A stretch of 64,000 bases of DNA from JAHRAW01 sp965249835 (GCA_965249835.1 CBDFMY010000003.1:744001-808000); one strand, 5' to 3'; counted from the stretch's first letter, positions 53,663 through 63,440 are shown. Notes: generated from the letters alone by a model not told the origin. A program made the numbers and translations.

Positions 53663-55862
53663 ATCTTCTGCGCCGTCTCCCGAACCGGCCGGCGCATCGG
53701 CGCGAAGGTCCAAGGCGGCCGGGCGCAAATTGCGCACCGCTGACCTGCTGGAACATCTCGGCACCTATCTTGGTGCCGAAGCCGTAGCCAACATCGACGA
53801 CGCTTGCCGCTTCGGTGCCGAAGCCCACGCCGGACAAACCAGGGAAAGCGGCGAAGCCTACATCCATCATCCACTGGCGGTGGCGCACATCCTCGGCGAG
53901 ATGCGCATGGACAGCCGCACCATCATCGCCGCCGTGTTGCACGATGTAGTGGAGGACACCGACATCACGCTGGCGGCACTGGCCGAGCGTTTCGGCGATG
54001 ACATCGCCGAACTGGTGGACGGAGTGAGCAAGGTCAGCCTGCTGGAGCAGGAGTCGGCGAGCGGCGACAAGCAACACGCCGAGGCCGCTTCGTTCCGAAA
54101 AATGTTCATGGCCACGGCAAAGGATCTTCGCGTCATCATCATCAAACTGTGCGACCGCCTGCACAACATGCGCACGCTGGAGCCGCTTCGCGAAGAGAAG
54201 AAACGTCGGGTCGCGCGCCAGACGCTGGAGATTTACGCGCCCATCGCCAACCGCCTCGGCATGCGCGACCTGGCGCAAAAACTCGAAGACTTAAGCCTGC
54301 GCAGCCTCTACCCGAAAAGATACCACGTCATTTCCAAAAAACTCAACAGCAAAAAGCGCGGGCGCAAATCCGTGGTCAAGGAGGTATGCGGCAAGATTCA
54401 GCAGGAACTGGAAAGAGCCGGCATCGCGGTTCAGGTGTCGGGGCGGGAAAAAGACACCTACAGCATCTACCGCAAGATGCAGCAGAAAAAATTGCTGCTG
54501 CGGGATGTGCAGGACATCAACGCCATTCGCATCATCACCGAGACCCGTCCGCAGTGCTACCACGCGCTGGGGGTTATTCACCAGTTATATAAACCGCGAC
54601 CGGAGAGTTTCAAGGACTATGTCGCCATGCCCAAAGTGAACGGCTATCAGTCATTGCACACCGTGGTGATTGGTCCGTTCGGGCAGTCGGTGGAAGTGCA
54701 GATTCGCAGTCAGGCGATGCATCGGGTGGCGGAAAAAGGAGTCGCTTCTCATTGGCTGTATAAAACTGAAACCACCGGTGAGCACGCGCCGCAGCAGTTG
54801 GCGCAGAAGTGGCTCAGCAGTTTCCTCGAGTCGCAGCAAAAATCGCTGGATTCGGGGGAGTTTCTCGAACACCTCAAGGCCGATTTGTTTCCCGATGAGG
54901 TATATGTTTTCACGCCCAAGGGCGACATCAAGCGTCTGCCGCGGGGCGCCACGGCGTTGGATTTTTCATATGCAGTGCACACCGGCGTCGGCAACCGCAG
55001 CATCGGCGTGCGCATCAATCAACAAATGGTGCCGCTGCACCAAACGCTGAACAACGGCGACCACATCGAGATCGTTACTTCGCGCAGTGCGCGACCGCTA
55101 CCGGCGTGGCTGGATTACGCGGTGACTTCCAAGGCGCGCGCTTCCATCCGGCATTTTCTCAACCAGCAAAAGGACAAGGAATCCCTGAAACTCGGCGGCA
55201 AATTGCTGAAGCAGGCGCTGGCGAAACAGGGCTATCGGCGCATGCGTATTCCCAGCACCCACAAGGTCGCCCTGCTGCAGCATCTGCAAATGGATGACTG
55301 GACGCAATTGCTGCGCGACATCGGTTTCGGCAAGCGACTGCCGACGCTGGTGGCGAAGCAACTGGTCGCCGAGACGCAAAGTGCCGGCGACCATGCCGAG
55401 TCGGGCGGCGACAAATCAACCGCGGCGGTCATGACCATTGAAGGCACCGAGCGATTGCTGGTTACCTACGCCAATTGCTGCCATCCGATTCCCGGCGACA
55501 ACATCATCGGCACCATGACCAGTGGCCGGGGGCTGGTGGTGCATCGTTCCAACTGCCCCAACTGTCGGGAAATCATGCGCCATCCGGACAACTATTTTCA
55601 CCTCGCGTGGTCGGAGTCCACTCAGGGTAAATTTCAAGTGATGATCAAAATGGAAACCCATAACGAGCCCGGCGTGCTGGCTTCGGTCAGCAACATCATC
55701 GCCGAGCACGAATCCAACATCAACAATCTTCAGGTTGACCCGCGGCATCACAACACCTCGGCAATGTCTTTCATCATCGAAGTAACCGAGCGCAAACATC
55801 TGGCCGACATCATGCGTCAGTTGCGCGGCGCAAAATCGGTGATTAGTCTGTCGCGTGCTTGA
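53622..55862 (+). CDS. spoT: Bifunctional (p)ppGpp synthetase/hydrolase SpoT
   Basis: 746 residues. Hydrolase HD domain: AYIHHPLAVAHILGEM and VLHDVVEDTDIT, then KLCDRLHNMRTLEPL. Synthetase: VSGREKDTYSIYRKM, INAIRIITETRPQCYHALGVIH and KDYVAMPKVNGYQSLHT. TGS domain DEVYVFTPKGDIKRLPRGATALDFSYAVHT, then a zinc-binding CCHPIPGD and a C-terminal ACT domain (NEPGVLASVSNIIAEHESNI). The ATG at 53622 overlaps rpoZ by 41 bp; later starts are possible because the first ~30 residues are poorly conserved. Confidence 0.95.
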   Translation: MIPLSHRWKRAPPESSAPSPEPAGASARRSKAAGRKLRTADLLEHLGTYLGAEAVANIDDACRFGAEAHAGQTRESGEAYIHHPLAVAHILGEMRMDSRTIIAAVLHDVVEDTDITLAALAERFGDDIAELVDGVSKVSLLEQESASGDKQHAEAASFRKMFMATAKDLRVIIIKLCDRLHNMRTLEPLREEKKRRVARQTLEIYAPIANRLGMRDLAQKLEDLSLRSLYPKRYHVISKKLNSKKRGRKSVVKEVCGKIQQELERAGIAVQVSGREKDTYSIYRKMQQKKLLLRDVQDINAIRIITETRPQCYHALGVIHQLYKPRPESFKDYVAMPKVNGYQSLHTVVIGPFGQSVEVQIRSQAMHRVAEKGVASHWLYKTETTGEHAPQQLAQKWLSSFLESQQKSLDSGEFLEHLKADLFPDEVYVFTPKGDIKRLPRGATALDFSYAVHTGVGNRSIGVRINQQMVPLHQTLNNGDHIEIVTSRSARPLPAWLDYAVTSKARASIRHFLNQQKDKESLKLGGKLLKQALAKQGYRRMRIPSTHKVALLQHLQMDDWTQLLRDIGFGKRLPTLVAKQLVAETQSAGDHAESGGDKSTAAVMTIEGTERLLVTYANCCHPIPGDNIIGTMTSGRGLVVHRSNCPNCREIMRHPDNYFHLAWSESTQGKFQVMIKMETHNEPGVLASVSNIIAEHESNINNLQVDPRHHNTSAMSFIIEVTERKHLADIMRQLRGAKSVISLSRA

Positions 55863-55891
55863 ACCGAATCGCTAGTCGCCAACTATCGCCC

Positions 55892-56386
55892 ATGTCCTCG
55901 TCTATTTCTGTGTGTCGCGTATTGTTCGTCTGCCTCGGCAACATCTGCCGCTCGCCCACGGCGCAAGGCGTGTTCCGCAAAACCGTCCAATCCCGCGGGC
56001 TGGATGCGAGATTTGAAATCGACTCCGCCGCAACCGGCGATTGGCACATCGGCTCGCCCCCCGACCAGCGCGCGCGCCGCGCCGCCGCTCGTCGCGGTGT
56101 TGATTTGGACGATTTACGGGCGAGACAAACCAGCGCCGCCGACATGGCCGCGTTTGATTACCTCATCGCCATGGACCGCGACAACTACGCCGACTTGCAA
56201 CGCCTGGCCGGCGCGCAGCACCAACACAAGGTTCACCTGTTTCTTTCGTTCAGCCCGGGCGCGGGGCGCGATGAAGTGCCGGATCCGTATTACGGCGGCG
56301 AGCATGGATTCGATCAGGCGCTGGATTTAATCGAGCGCGCCAGTGGCGACTTGCTCGACCACATCATCAAGGCGCAACAAAAATGA
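55892..56386 (+). CDS. Low-molecular-weight protein-tyrosine phosphatase
   Basis: 164 residues from the ATG at 55892. The P-loop VCLGNICRSPTA (CX5R) and the general-acid loop VPDPYYGG are intact. Members dephosphorylate protein tyrosines or, in some bacteria, polysaccharide-assembly kinases. The open frame begins at a TTG (55859) overlapping spoT, but MSSSISVCRVLFVCLGNICRSP is the family-like start. Overlaps the next gene by 4 bp. Confidence 0.92.
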   Translation: MSSSISVCRVLFVCLGNICRSPTAQGVFRKTVQSRGLDARFEIDSAATGDWHIGSPPDQRARRAAARRGVDLDDLRARQTSAADMAAFDYLIAMDRDNYADLQRLAGAQHQHKVHLFLSFSPGAGRDEVPDPYYGGEHGFDQALDLIERASGDLLDHIIKAQQK

Positions 56387-56874
56387 CCTCGCGCCGGCAC
56401 ATTCGTATTGACCTGCCGACACAAACCCTGACGCTGCTGGATGCGCACGGTGATGCGCTGGCGCGATACGATATTTCCAGCGCGGCAAACGGCGCCGGCG
56501 AGATTATGCACAGCGAATGTACGCCCCGAGGCAAGCATGTGATTCGCGCAAAAATCGGAGACGGCGCGCCGCAGGGCAGCGTGTTTGTCGGGCGGCGAGC
56601 AACCGGCGAGCGATTTGAACCGCAATTGCGCGCCGCCGCGCCGCAGCGGGACTGGATCTTGACGCGCATCCTGTGGCTGAGCGGCATCGAGGTCGGATTC
56701 AACCGCCTCGGCGCCCTCGACAGCATGCGTCGTTACATCTACATTCACGGTGCGCCCGATGATGTGGAAATGGGCAAGCCGGGCTCGCGTGGCTGCATTC
56801 GAATGCGCAACCGCGATGTGGTGGAATTGTTCGAACTCGTGACGGTGGGTATGCCGGTGGACATTCACGCCTGA
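56383..56874 (+). CDS. L,D-transpeptidase catalytic-domain (YkuD) protein without signal peptide
   Basis: 163 residues: IRIDLPTQTLTLLD opens the domain, YIYIHGAPDDVEMG and the active-site SRGCIRMRNRDVVELFELV close it (His near residue 120, Cys near 137). No export signal is visible from the ATG at 56383, which overlaps the phosphatase stop (ATGA). A non-classical role or unusual export is therefore possible. Followed by nagZ, giving a small cell-wall-related group. Confidence 0.88.
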   Translation: MTSRRHIRIDLPTQTLTLLDAHGDALARYDISSAANGAGEIMHSECTPRGKHVIRAKIGDGAPQGSVFVGRRATGERFEPQLRAAAPQRDWILTRILWLSGIEVGFNRLGALDSMRRYIYIHGAPDDVEMGKPGSRGCIRMRNRDVVELFELVTVGMPVDIHA

Positions 56875-56906
56875 CATTCACGCGACATTCCGCGACAATC
56901 ATTAAC

Positions 56907-57956
56907 ATGACATCGCCCGCTGAATTACCCCTTGGCCCGCTGATGGTTGACCTCGGCGGCGAAACTTTGACAACGCACGAGAGCGATTTCTTGCGCCACC
57001 CGGCGGTGGGCGCGGTGATTTTGTTCGACCGCAATTACCGCAACAAGGCGCAGGTGCGCACGCTGACCGAAGCAATCAAAGCACTCCGCTCGCCCGCGCT
57101 ACTGGTGGCGGTGGATCAGGAAGGCGGACGCGTGCAACGCTTCCGCGAAGGATTTCATCGGCTGCCCGCCGCCGCGCGCATCGGCGAACTATACGACCGC
57201 GACCGTGCGCACGGTATTGCCGTAGCCCAAGCCGTCGGGGAATTGATGGCGCGTGAAGTGCGGGAAGTTGGCGTGGATTTCAGTTTTGCGCCGGTGCTGG
57301 ATTGCCAACCTCCGCGCAGCCGCCCGCGCAACCATGTAATCGGCGCGCGCGCGTTTCACCATAACCCCGCAATCATTTGCGAACTGGCCGATGCGTATAT
57401 CACCGGCATGAATCGCGCCGGCATGTCCGCCACCGGTAAACACTTCCCCGGACACGGCGGCGTCAGTGCCGACTCCCACCAGCAAACGCCGGTGGATACG
57501 CGCACCTTTGCCGAGATTGAGGCGCACGATCTTTTGCCTTTCGCCGGCCTCGCCAACCGATTGGGCGGCATCATGACCGCGCATGTGCTGTTCGAGCGCA
57601 TTCACGAACAACTGCCGACCTACGCATTGTTTTGGTTGAAGGGAATCTTGCGAAAAAAACTCAACTTTGACGGGGTGATTTTCAGCGATGACTTGAGCAT
57701 GAAAGGCGCCGACACCGAGGGCGATATTCCATCGAGATGCGTGGCTGCGCTCACCGCCGGCTGCGATATGACGCTGATTTGCAACGACCCCGACGGTGCG
57801 CGCCGGGCGGCAGAGCACCTTGCGGACGATTATCCCTGCAATCAAACGCGTTTGCTATCGATGATAGAAAAAGTGAATACGCAACCCGACCCGGTGATGC
57901 TTGCGCAACTGGCAAATGAATTGGCGAGCACATTGAGACAATATTCGCCAACATGA
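56907..57956 (+). CDS. nagZ: Beta-N-acetylhexosaminidase NagZ (GH3)
   Basis: 349-residue cytosolic glycosidase that removes GlcNAc from recycled muropeptides. VAVDQEGGRVQRF, the catalytic-loop KHFPGHGGVSADSH and the nucleophile strand GVIFSDDLSMKGA are intact, as is VDFSFAPVLD. Starts 32 bp after the L,D-transpeptidase gene. Confidence 0.95.
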   Translation: MTSPAELPLGPLMVDLGGETLTTHESDFLRHPAVGAVILFDRNYRNKAQVRTLTEAIKALRSPALLVAVDQEGGRVQRFREGFHRLPAAARIGELYDRDRAHGIAVAQAVGELMAREVREVGVDFSFAPVLDCQPPRSRPRNHVIGARAFHHNPAIICELADAYITGMNRAGMSATGKHFPGHGGVSADSHQQTPVDTRTFAEIEAHDLLPFAGLANRLGGIMTAHVLFERIHEQLPTYALFWLKGILRKKLNFDGVIFSDDLSMKGADTEGDIPSRCVAALTAGCDMTLICNDPDGARRAAEHLADDYPCNQTRLLSMIEKVNTQPDPVMLAQLANELASTLRQYSPT

Positions 57957-57968
57957 CATTCTGCTTGC

Positions 57969-57996
57969 GCCGAGTTTTAAAAAATTTAAACTCGGC
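57969..57996. terminator. Hairpin between convergent nagZ and the methyltransferase
   Basis: Perfect 9-bp stem GCCGAGTTT / AAACTCGGC with a 10-nt AT loop, 13 bp after nagZ. There is no long T-run after it, so termination is only plausible. Confidence 0.4.
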
Positions 57997-58089
57997 AACA
58001 AAATTTCTTGTTAGTGTTTTTGCATAACTACAATATATTCATTACTCATTGTAGTTGCCTTATGCCCAACCTTGTTAGTCGGACTATTT

Positions 58090-59265
58090 TTACTGGGCAT
58101 TCTCTTGTTCGGAATATTTCGAACGAAAGTACGTTTGTGTTCAAAGCCATATCGTTCAAATATAGATTTAGTTATCTCATCGGTTGGCAATGTTATGCCC
58201 TTTACCCTGCGATTTCCAACGACGTGGCAGGCATGACCTTCCTTTTTTATCGTGGTAGATACATTGGCAATCGATTTAATATAATCTTGATAAAAACTGT
58301 AAACTTCTTTCGCTCTCTTTACATTTTCTCTCCTTACTTCTTCGGTTGCATCATCAAGAATACCAATGTCGGTTTTTTTTTATTTCGATCGTTTTCCCAC
58401 CCATTAATTGATTGTCAATTTGGGCGGCATTTTCTATGCCAAGCCATTGATTTGCAAGTCTTGAAAATTGACCATATGCCACGGTTGTTCTGCTATCTCC
58501 GTAGGGCGGGGAGGTAACAATTATATCGATGGATTCTTTTTCAATTTCATCAATGCCGTTAGATGAATTGAATCTATGAACAATTGTTTTCGCAGAACTG
58601 TTTTTAATTTTTTCAAGATAACTTATCAATCCATTTCTATTTCTGGCTAATTTGGAATTAATCATGGCAAAAACATCGGGGTTGAAATGTTCGATTTTTT
58701 CCTCGGGCATTCTATACAACTTGAATTCCCCATTTCTAGTCAAACTGCTTTCTCGCACCACTTCGCTGAAAGCGATTAAGAAGAATTTTTTAACTTTTTT
58801 GTCTTGTATGTTATCTATAAAGTATTTTGCGGCAGATAACTTGTCTTTGGTTTCTTTCTTAAACCAGAAATCAATATTCTTAAAGTTAGGATAGACAAAA
58901 CAAGTTCTATTCATTTCAAAATTAATAGAAAATGAAAAATCGTTAAACTCCTTCAAATATAAATTCAATACTTGTAATTCTATTTTTAGCGTTTTTGTTT
59001 TTGCGATAAGTCGTGCCAATGGATTTAAATCAGTTCCATATCCATCAATCGATTTTTTATTCGCTTCGACAAGAGATGTTCCCGTACCACAATAAGGATC
59101 AAAGAGAGTTTTTGCGTTTTCTCCATACTCATTAAGCAACCGTTCTGCAATCTGAGGAATCATCATCGCAGGATAATTATGGTAACAATGAGTATCCTGC
59201 TTTGTGTTTGCGTCCTTAAAATCCCAACTCAAATCAGGGACTTTTTCTTTCAATGCTTTTTGCAT
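58090..59265 (-). pseudogene. DNA (N4-cytosine-type) methyltransferase, frameshifted at an A9 run
   Basis: Starts MQKALKEKVPDLSWDF. FDPYCGTGTSLVEA is the AdoMet motif I and VTSPPYGDSRTTVAYGQFSRL the catalytic motif (TSPPY, as in m4C/m6A enzymes). The frame breaks at nine A (58373-58381) and stops at 58354. With eight A it continues as EIKKTDIGILDDATEEVRRENVK..HVVGNRRVKGITLPTDEI..FERYGFEHKRTF to the TAA at 58090, a conserved methyltransferase C-terminus, about 391 residues in total. It is the modification partner of the MvaI-like endonuclease 1 bp upstream. Confidence 0.85.
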
Positions 59266-59266
59266 A

Positions 59267-59946
59267 TTAAATTTCCTCTATTTTCTTGAACAACAGATGC
59301 AGTTTGTTTTCATGCACTCTAAAACCAGTACCATGATTTCTTGCGGAAGATTTTGTTTTGTGCAACCTTAAGTCAACGAATAAATCACCGCTTGTGAATA
59401 ATTTGGCCAGCAAATCCATCGGCGTTTCCGACATTAGTCGTCCCCGATAAAAATGAAAAAACTCAACCCCCTCTATTGTTTTCGTGCGCGCAGAGACAAA
59501 TAACATCGCAGGTATTTTTGTGGCAAACCTCTCAACCAGTGTTGATGACTCCCACTGGACTACGGTTTTTCCTTCCAGATCCTGAACCGATAAATATTTT
59601 CCATAAACACTCAAAACAAACCAGCACTATTGGCGCGCGTTGATAAAGTATAATACATGCCTAAACGACCTGTTTTGTCGACACTTCCATAATCATCAAT
59701 AGCAGTTAACGGATTAACTTTCCACGCATTTTTGTTAAACGTAAAAAGAGTCAGCATACTGTTTGTATTTTCCCTGTGCGTTTTTATTTCCACATTTTCT
59801 ATATCCGGAAGAGCGATGTTGTTTTCCTCAATGCCGAGCAACTCTTCAAAAGTATAGCCGACACCCGTCGACCCTTTTCTAAGTGATTGGACGAAACCCA
59901 TATCTCTTATTTCATTGAATCTTTTTCTAAACTCTTCTAACGTCAT
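59267..59946 (-). pseudogene. MvaI/BcnI-family restriction endonuclease, frameshifted
   Basis: The first frame (59946 to 59611) carries SLRKGSTGVGYTFEELLGIEENN, ALPDIENVEIKTHRE with the D...ExK catalytic residues, and MLTLFTFNKNAWKVNPLTAIDDYG..GRLGMYYTLSTRANSAGLF-stop. The second frame (from TTG 59614) continues LSVYGKYLSVQDLEGKTVVQWESSTLVERFATKIPAMLFV, as expected for the C-terminal half. One extra T in the TTTT at 59613-59616 would restore one 227-residue protein. By family it should cleave near CCNGG-type sites. A good ribosome site (GGAAGG) precedes the ATG. Confidence 0.85.
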
Positions 59947-60026
59947 TCATCCTTCCTCGATTTCGTTGGCGAGAAGACACCAGCCCGATTGTAATCAAAT
60001 GCCAGTTTATTAGGCAAGTTGTACTT

Positions 60027-61294
60027 TGAGACTTTTGCATAATCCATAATCATTTCTCATAATCTCACTTCTGAGATTTTTCAGGGTCTTGACTCGTTAA
60101 CACCCTAAAGATATTTCCAAAAAACCTCGTTTTTCTTGAAAAACTCTCACAAACCAACCCGATTTACTTAGCTTTGGTTGGTTGGGTTGCTGTTTTGCCT
60201 TTCCCCCCGCCTTTTAGACGCAACACGCCGGTGAACTTCGCATTTGCTTGAAAATATTCATCCCGGTTTTAAGATTATGAGTCATCGCAATCAGTTGCGC
60301 TCTGCTTTTGTTTCTTTCCAGCCCAAGGTATCTTGCCTGACCTAATCCGTGATGTTGTTTTAATAGCCCAAAGGTGCGCTCGACGATATAACGGATGCCT
60401 GAACGTTGCCTGTTTTGCTGTTTTTGTTGGTCGGTCAACGGTTTGTTTCTATAAGCCCGGTGCAGAACTTTATTGTTTTGCCGGCCCAGTTTCCTGTCGT
60501 TTTCCTGATTGGCATATGCGCTGTCCGCGTAAACTTGCCCATGGGTTTTGACCAGCAGTTTGTCCATCTCTTGTGAGTCATGCACATTGCCTGGCGTGCA
60601 GGTCATCTTCTTGACAAAACCATGTCCATCCGTATTGGCGTGCATCTTGAAGCCGTAGGTGGTTTTGCGCTTGCCATCAGCGGCGACCTTGACGTTGCAG
60701 CCGGCCTCCGGGTCTTGCGTGTTATTGCCATCCTTGCCCTTGCGTTTGCGTGATTGCTTGGCTTTTATCACCGTGGCATCAATGAGGTTGATTGAACCGA
60801 CTGAGACGATAATGCTGTTTTGCTCCAGGTGCGTGTTAATTTGCTCTAATAGCGGCTCTAAAAGGTTCTCAGTGTTCAGCAGGTTTCTGAAACGCCAGAT
60901 GGTCGTGTGGTCTGGCACCGCTTCACTCAAACTTAAGTCAATAAAGCGCCTGAACATCAAATCCCTGGCAATTTGTTTTTCCAAAGATTCATCGCTTAGG
61001 TTATACCACGCTTGCAGGATTAGGATCTTGAACATCATCAGCGGCGGGTAGGCAGGCACGCCTCTTTTAGATGAGTATAGATTGGACAGGGTGGTCTCTA
61101 TCTCTTTCCAGTTAATGATGCTGTGCACATCGTCAAGTTCGCTCAGGGATTTATGCTCGACCACAAGCATGTCTGCCATTGAGTGTTGGGCGGTTTGTTT
61201 CCAGGACATTTTGAGTTGGTTTTGGTGGTTGTTTAGAGGTCTTTTATTTTACTGGATCAAGTATGATTTAGGCTTGATTTATGCAAAGGTCTCA
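60027..61294. mobile_element. IS5-family insertion sequence
   Basis: About 1.27 kb. Imperfect terminal inverted repeats TGAGACTTTTGCATAA (60027-60042) and, on the other strand, TGAGACCTTTGCATAA (61279-61294). One transposase gene on the minus strand. No convincing target-site duplication is visible, so ends may be off by a few bases or one flank may have been rearranged. Confidence 0.88.
60214..61209 (-). CDS. IS5-family transposase (DDE)
   Basis: 331 residues, apparently intact. YPPLMMFKILILQAWYNLSDE is the IS5 N-terminal block. DDE residues lie in NLIDATVIKAK (D), QVYADSAYANQEND (D) and RYIVERTFGLLKQHHGLGQARYLGL (E, with the Y-(2)-R-(3)-E signature). Confidence 0.95.
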   Translation of the reverse strand: MSWKQTAQHSMADMLVVEHKSLSELDDVHSIINWKEIETTLSNLYSSKRGVPAYPPLMMFKILILQAWYNLSDESLEKQIARDLMFRRFIDLSLSEAVPDHTTIWRFRNLLNTENLLEPLLEQINTHLEQNSIIVSVGSINLIDATVIKAKQSRKRKGKDGNNTQDPEAGCNVKVAADGKRKTTYGFKMHANTDGHGFVKKMTCTPGNVHDSQEMDKLLVKTHGQVYADSAYANQENDRKLGRQNNKVLHRAYRNKPLTDQQKQQNRQRSGIRYIVERTFGLLKQHHGLGQARYLGLERNKSRAQLIAMTHNLKTGMNIFKQMRSSPACCV

Positions 61295-61781
61295 CGATAC
61301 CGCTTTCCCCGGAACTAATCCCTGGGAGCGGCTCGGCGCGGGCAACCCATCTGGGCAAGTTTCAGTGACCGACCAACAAACCAAGCAAAAAAACAGGGAT
61401 GCCAAACTACAAGCAACGGTGCAAACCGCTCAGCAATCCACACAAAAAGAAGTCGCTCAAATCGCCGCCAATGCTCATATCCAGTCAGCGCAAATCGCGG
61501 CCGGCGTAACGCGCGGCGGCATAGACCCCGGAGGCTATCGTGACGACGTGACCATCAATGCCTTCAACGCCGCAACCAATCGCGGCCACGCGGCCACCAA
61601 TCGCTTCAATGCTGGCAGCAATCGCATTAACACCAGGACAAATCAATCAGGGTTTCGAGATATTCCTGGCGACATCGTAAATATCATGCGCCAGGCACCT
61701 CATGAAGGTTGGTTACCGAAGGTTAAGTCTCGGACGCGGGACTTTAGTCCCGCCATCTTGGCAATGGCTTGGCGAGGCTGA
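61281..61781 (+). CDS. Hypothetical Ala/Asn/Gln-rich protein starting inside the IS end
   Basis: 166 residues whose ATG (61281) lies in the IS right inverted repeat, so the original 5' end was probably lost to the insertion. TNPWERLGAGNPSGQVSVTDQQTKQ, a Q/A-rich helix and an NAATNRGHAATNRFNAGSNRIN low-complexity stretch are visible. A resemblance to single-stranded-phage DNA-pilot-type proteins crossed my mind but is not supported by a firm motif. It may be a non-functional remnant. Confidence 0.4.
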   Translation: MQRSHDTAFPGTNPWERLGAGNPSGQVSVTDQQTKQKNRDAKLQATVQTAQQSTQKEVAQIAANAHIQSAQIAAGVTRGGIDPGGYRDDVTINAFNAATNRGHAATNRFNAGSNRINTRTNQSGFRDIPGDIVNIMRQAPHEGWLPKVKSRTRDFSPAILAMAWRG

Positions 61782-61940
61782 AGCCTCACTTCCGGCCGCT
61801 GTATGAATGACCGTTGACGGTGACCGCGACCTGATTTTGTCTTATATGTGGTGAACCCGGACAGGGATTGATAATTCACCGATTAATCCTATATCATTAG
61901 CAGTCTAAAATAATCTTAAATTAACCAGGCAGGAGAAAAA

Positions 61941-62876
61941 ATGTACGGCATATCCACTGTGGCGATCATCCTCATCGTGGTCGCGATTCTTATCGTCCTT
62001 AAAGGCATTGTTATCGTCCATCAGGGCTATGAATACACCATAGAGCGACTCGGCCGATTCACCCGATCGCTGCGCCCGGGCTTCCACATCATCATTCCGT
62101 TTATTGACGCTATCGGCGCCAAGGTCAATATGATGGAGCGCGTTCTGGAGGTGCCGTCCCAGGCAGTCATCACCAAGGACAATGCGGTTGTTAACGTCGA
62201 TGGCATCATGTTTTTTCAGGTGCTGGATGCGGCTAAAGCCAGTTACGAAGTCAACGACCTGGAACACGCGTCGCTGAATTTAACCATGACCAATATTCGA
62301 ACGGTGTTAGGCTCGATGGACCTGGATGAGTCGTTGTCGAAACGCGATGAAATTAATGCGGCGTTGCTGCATGTGGTGGATTCCGCCACCAGCCCCTGGG
62401 GCATCAAAGTGACCCGAATAGAAATCAAGGATATTAGTCCGCCAAAGGATTTAGTCGATTCCATGGCGCGTCAGATGAAGGCCGAGCGTGATAAACGGGC
62501 CGCTATCCTGGAGGCGGAAGGCTTAAGACAAGCCGAAATTCTCAAAGCGGAAGGTCAAAAACGCGCATTGATTCTCGATGCGGAGGGTGAAAAAGAGGCC
62601 GCTTTCAGGCAAGCCGAAGCCCGGGAGCGATTGGCGCAGGCTGAAGCCGAAGCCACGCGCATGGTATCCGAAGCCATCGCTGTGGGCGACATCCAGGCGG
62701 TGAACTATTTTGTCGCCGTAAAATACGTTGAAGCGCTGCAGACTATTGGCGCGGCCGACAACCAGAAAATCATGTTCCTGCCCATGGAGACAAGCAGCCT
62801 GCTCGGCTCGATTGGCGGCATTTCGGAACTGGTCAAGGAAACGTTCAAAAACAGGTCGGACAACAACAAATCATAG
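61941..62876 (+). CDS. SPFH/stomatin-like membrane protein (QmcA-type)
   Basis: 311 residues. An N-terminal membrane segment (about 5-25) is followed by the SPFH domain (VHQGYEYTIERLGRFTRSLRPGFHIIIPFID, QAVITKDNAVVNVDGIMFFQV) and a long helical EAEGLRQAEILKAEGQ region. Such proteins form large membrane microdomain assemblies and work with NfeD partners, here the next gene 9 bp downstream. Confidence 0.93.
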   Translation: MYGISTVAIILIVVAILIVLKGIVIVHQGYEYTIERLGRFTRSLRPGFHIIIPFIDAIGAKVNMMERVLEVPSQAVITKDNAVVNVDGIMFFQVLDAAKASYEVNDLEHASLNLTMTNIRTVLGSMDLDESLSKRDEINAALLHVVDSATSPWGIKVTRIEIKDISPPKDLVDSMARQMKAERDKRAAILEAEGLRQAEILKAEGQKRALILDAEGEKEAAFRQAEARERLAQAEAEATRMVSEAIAVGDIQAVNYFVAVKYVEALQTIGAADNQKIMFLPMETSSLLGSIGGISELVKETFKNRSDNNKS

Positions 62877-62885
62877 GGGGAAACC

Positions 62886-63365
62886 ATGTCTTTCCTGCTC
62901 GGCCTGTTTGGACTCTCGTATTGGGGGTGGTTGTTCATCGGCATGGCTTTGCTCGCCTTTGAGCTATTGGCGCCGTTCACGTTTTTCCTGTGGCTCGGCG
63001 CATCGGCGCTGGTCACCGCGTTGATATTGTTCGTGGTGCCGGACACCCCCTGGCAGGCGCAATTTTTGATTTTCTCGGTGCTCTCGGTGGCCAGCATTAT
63101 CCTGTCAAGGCGCTTCCTGGTTAATCGACAAACCGAGTCCGAAGTGCCCAACTTGAATCGCAGAGCCGAACAATATGTTGGCAGAGTGTTTACCCTGAGC
63201 CAGAGCATTGAACAAGGCGAGGGGAAAATCAAGGTGGATGATACGCACTGGAAGGTATCAGGACCTCGATTAGAGAAAGGCACCGAGGTTAGAATTACCG
63301 GTGCGAATGGAGCGGTTTTTACGGTCGAGGCGGTAGCGGGCGCTGCAAAGCCGTTTCGGGAATAA
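62886..63365 (+). CDS. NfeD-family membrane protein (YbbK-like)
   Basis: 159 residues: two or three membrane segments in the first ~80 residues, then the C-terminal OB-fold domain (NRRAEQYVGRVFTLSQSIEQGEGKIKVDDTHWKVSGP..KGTEVRITG). Partner of the SPFH protein; preceded by a GGGG ribosome site at 62877. Short NfeD type without the protease domain. Confidence 0.92.
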   Translation: MSFLLGLFGLSYWGWLFIGMALLAFELLAPFTFFLWLGASALVTALILFVVPDTPWQAQFLIFSVLSVASIILSRRFLVNRQTESEVPNLNRRAEQYVGRVFTLSQSIEQGEGKIKVDDTHWKVSGPRLEKGTEVRITGANGAVFTVEAVAGAAKPFRE

Positions 63366-63440
63366 TGTCGGGAGTAATGTCGGATAATCGGTCGGATAAT
63401 CGGCTGAATATAAGGCGGTTCAGGCGAGCGTAAAAATTAA

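Noticed and set aside
60020..61300. Target-site duplication around the IS5 element
   Set aside because: The bases just outside the inverted repeats (ACTT and CGAT) do not match; no duplication is claimed.
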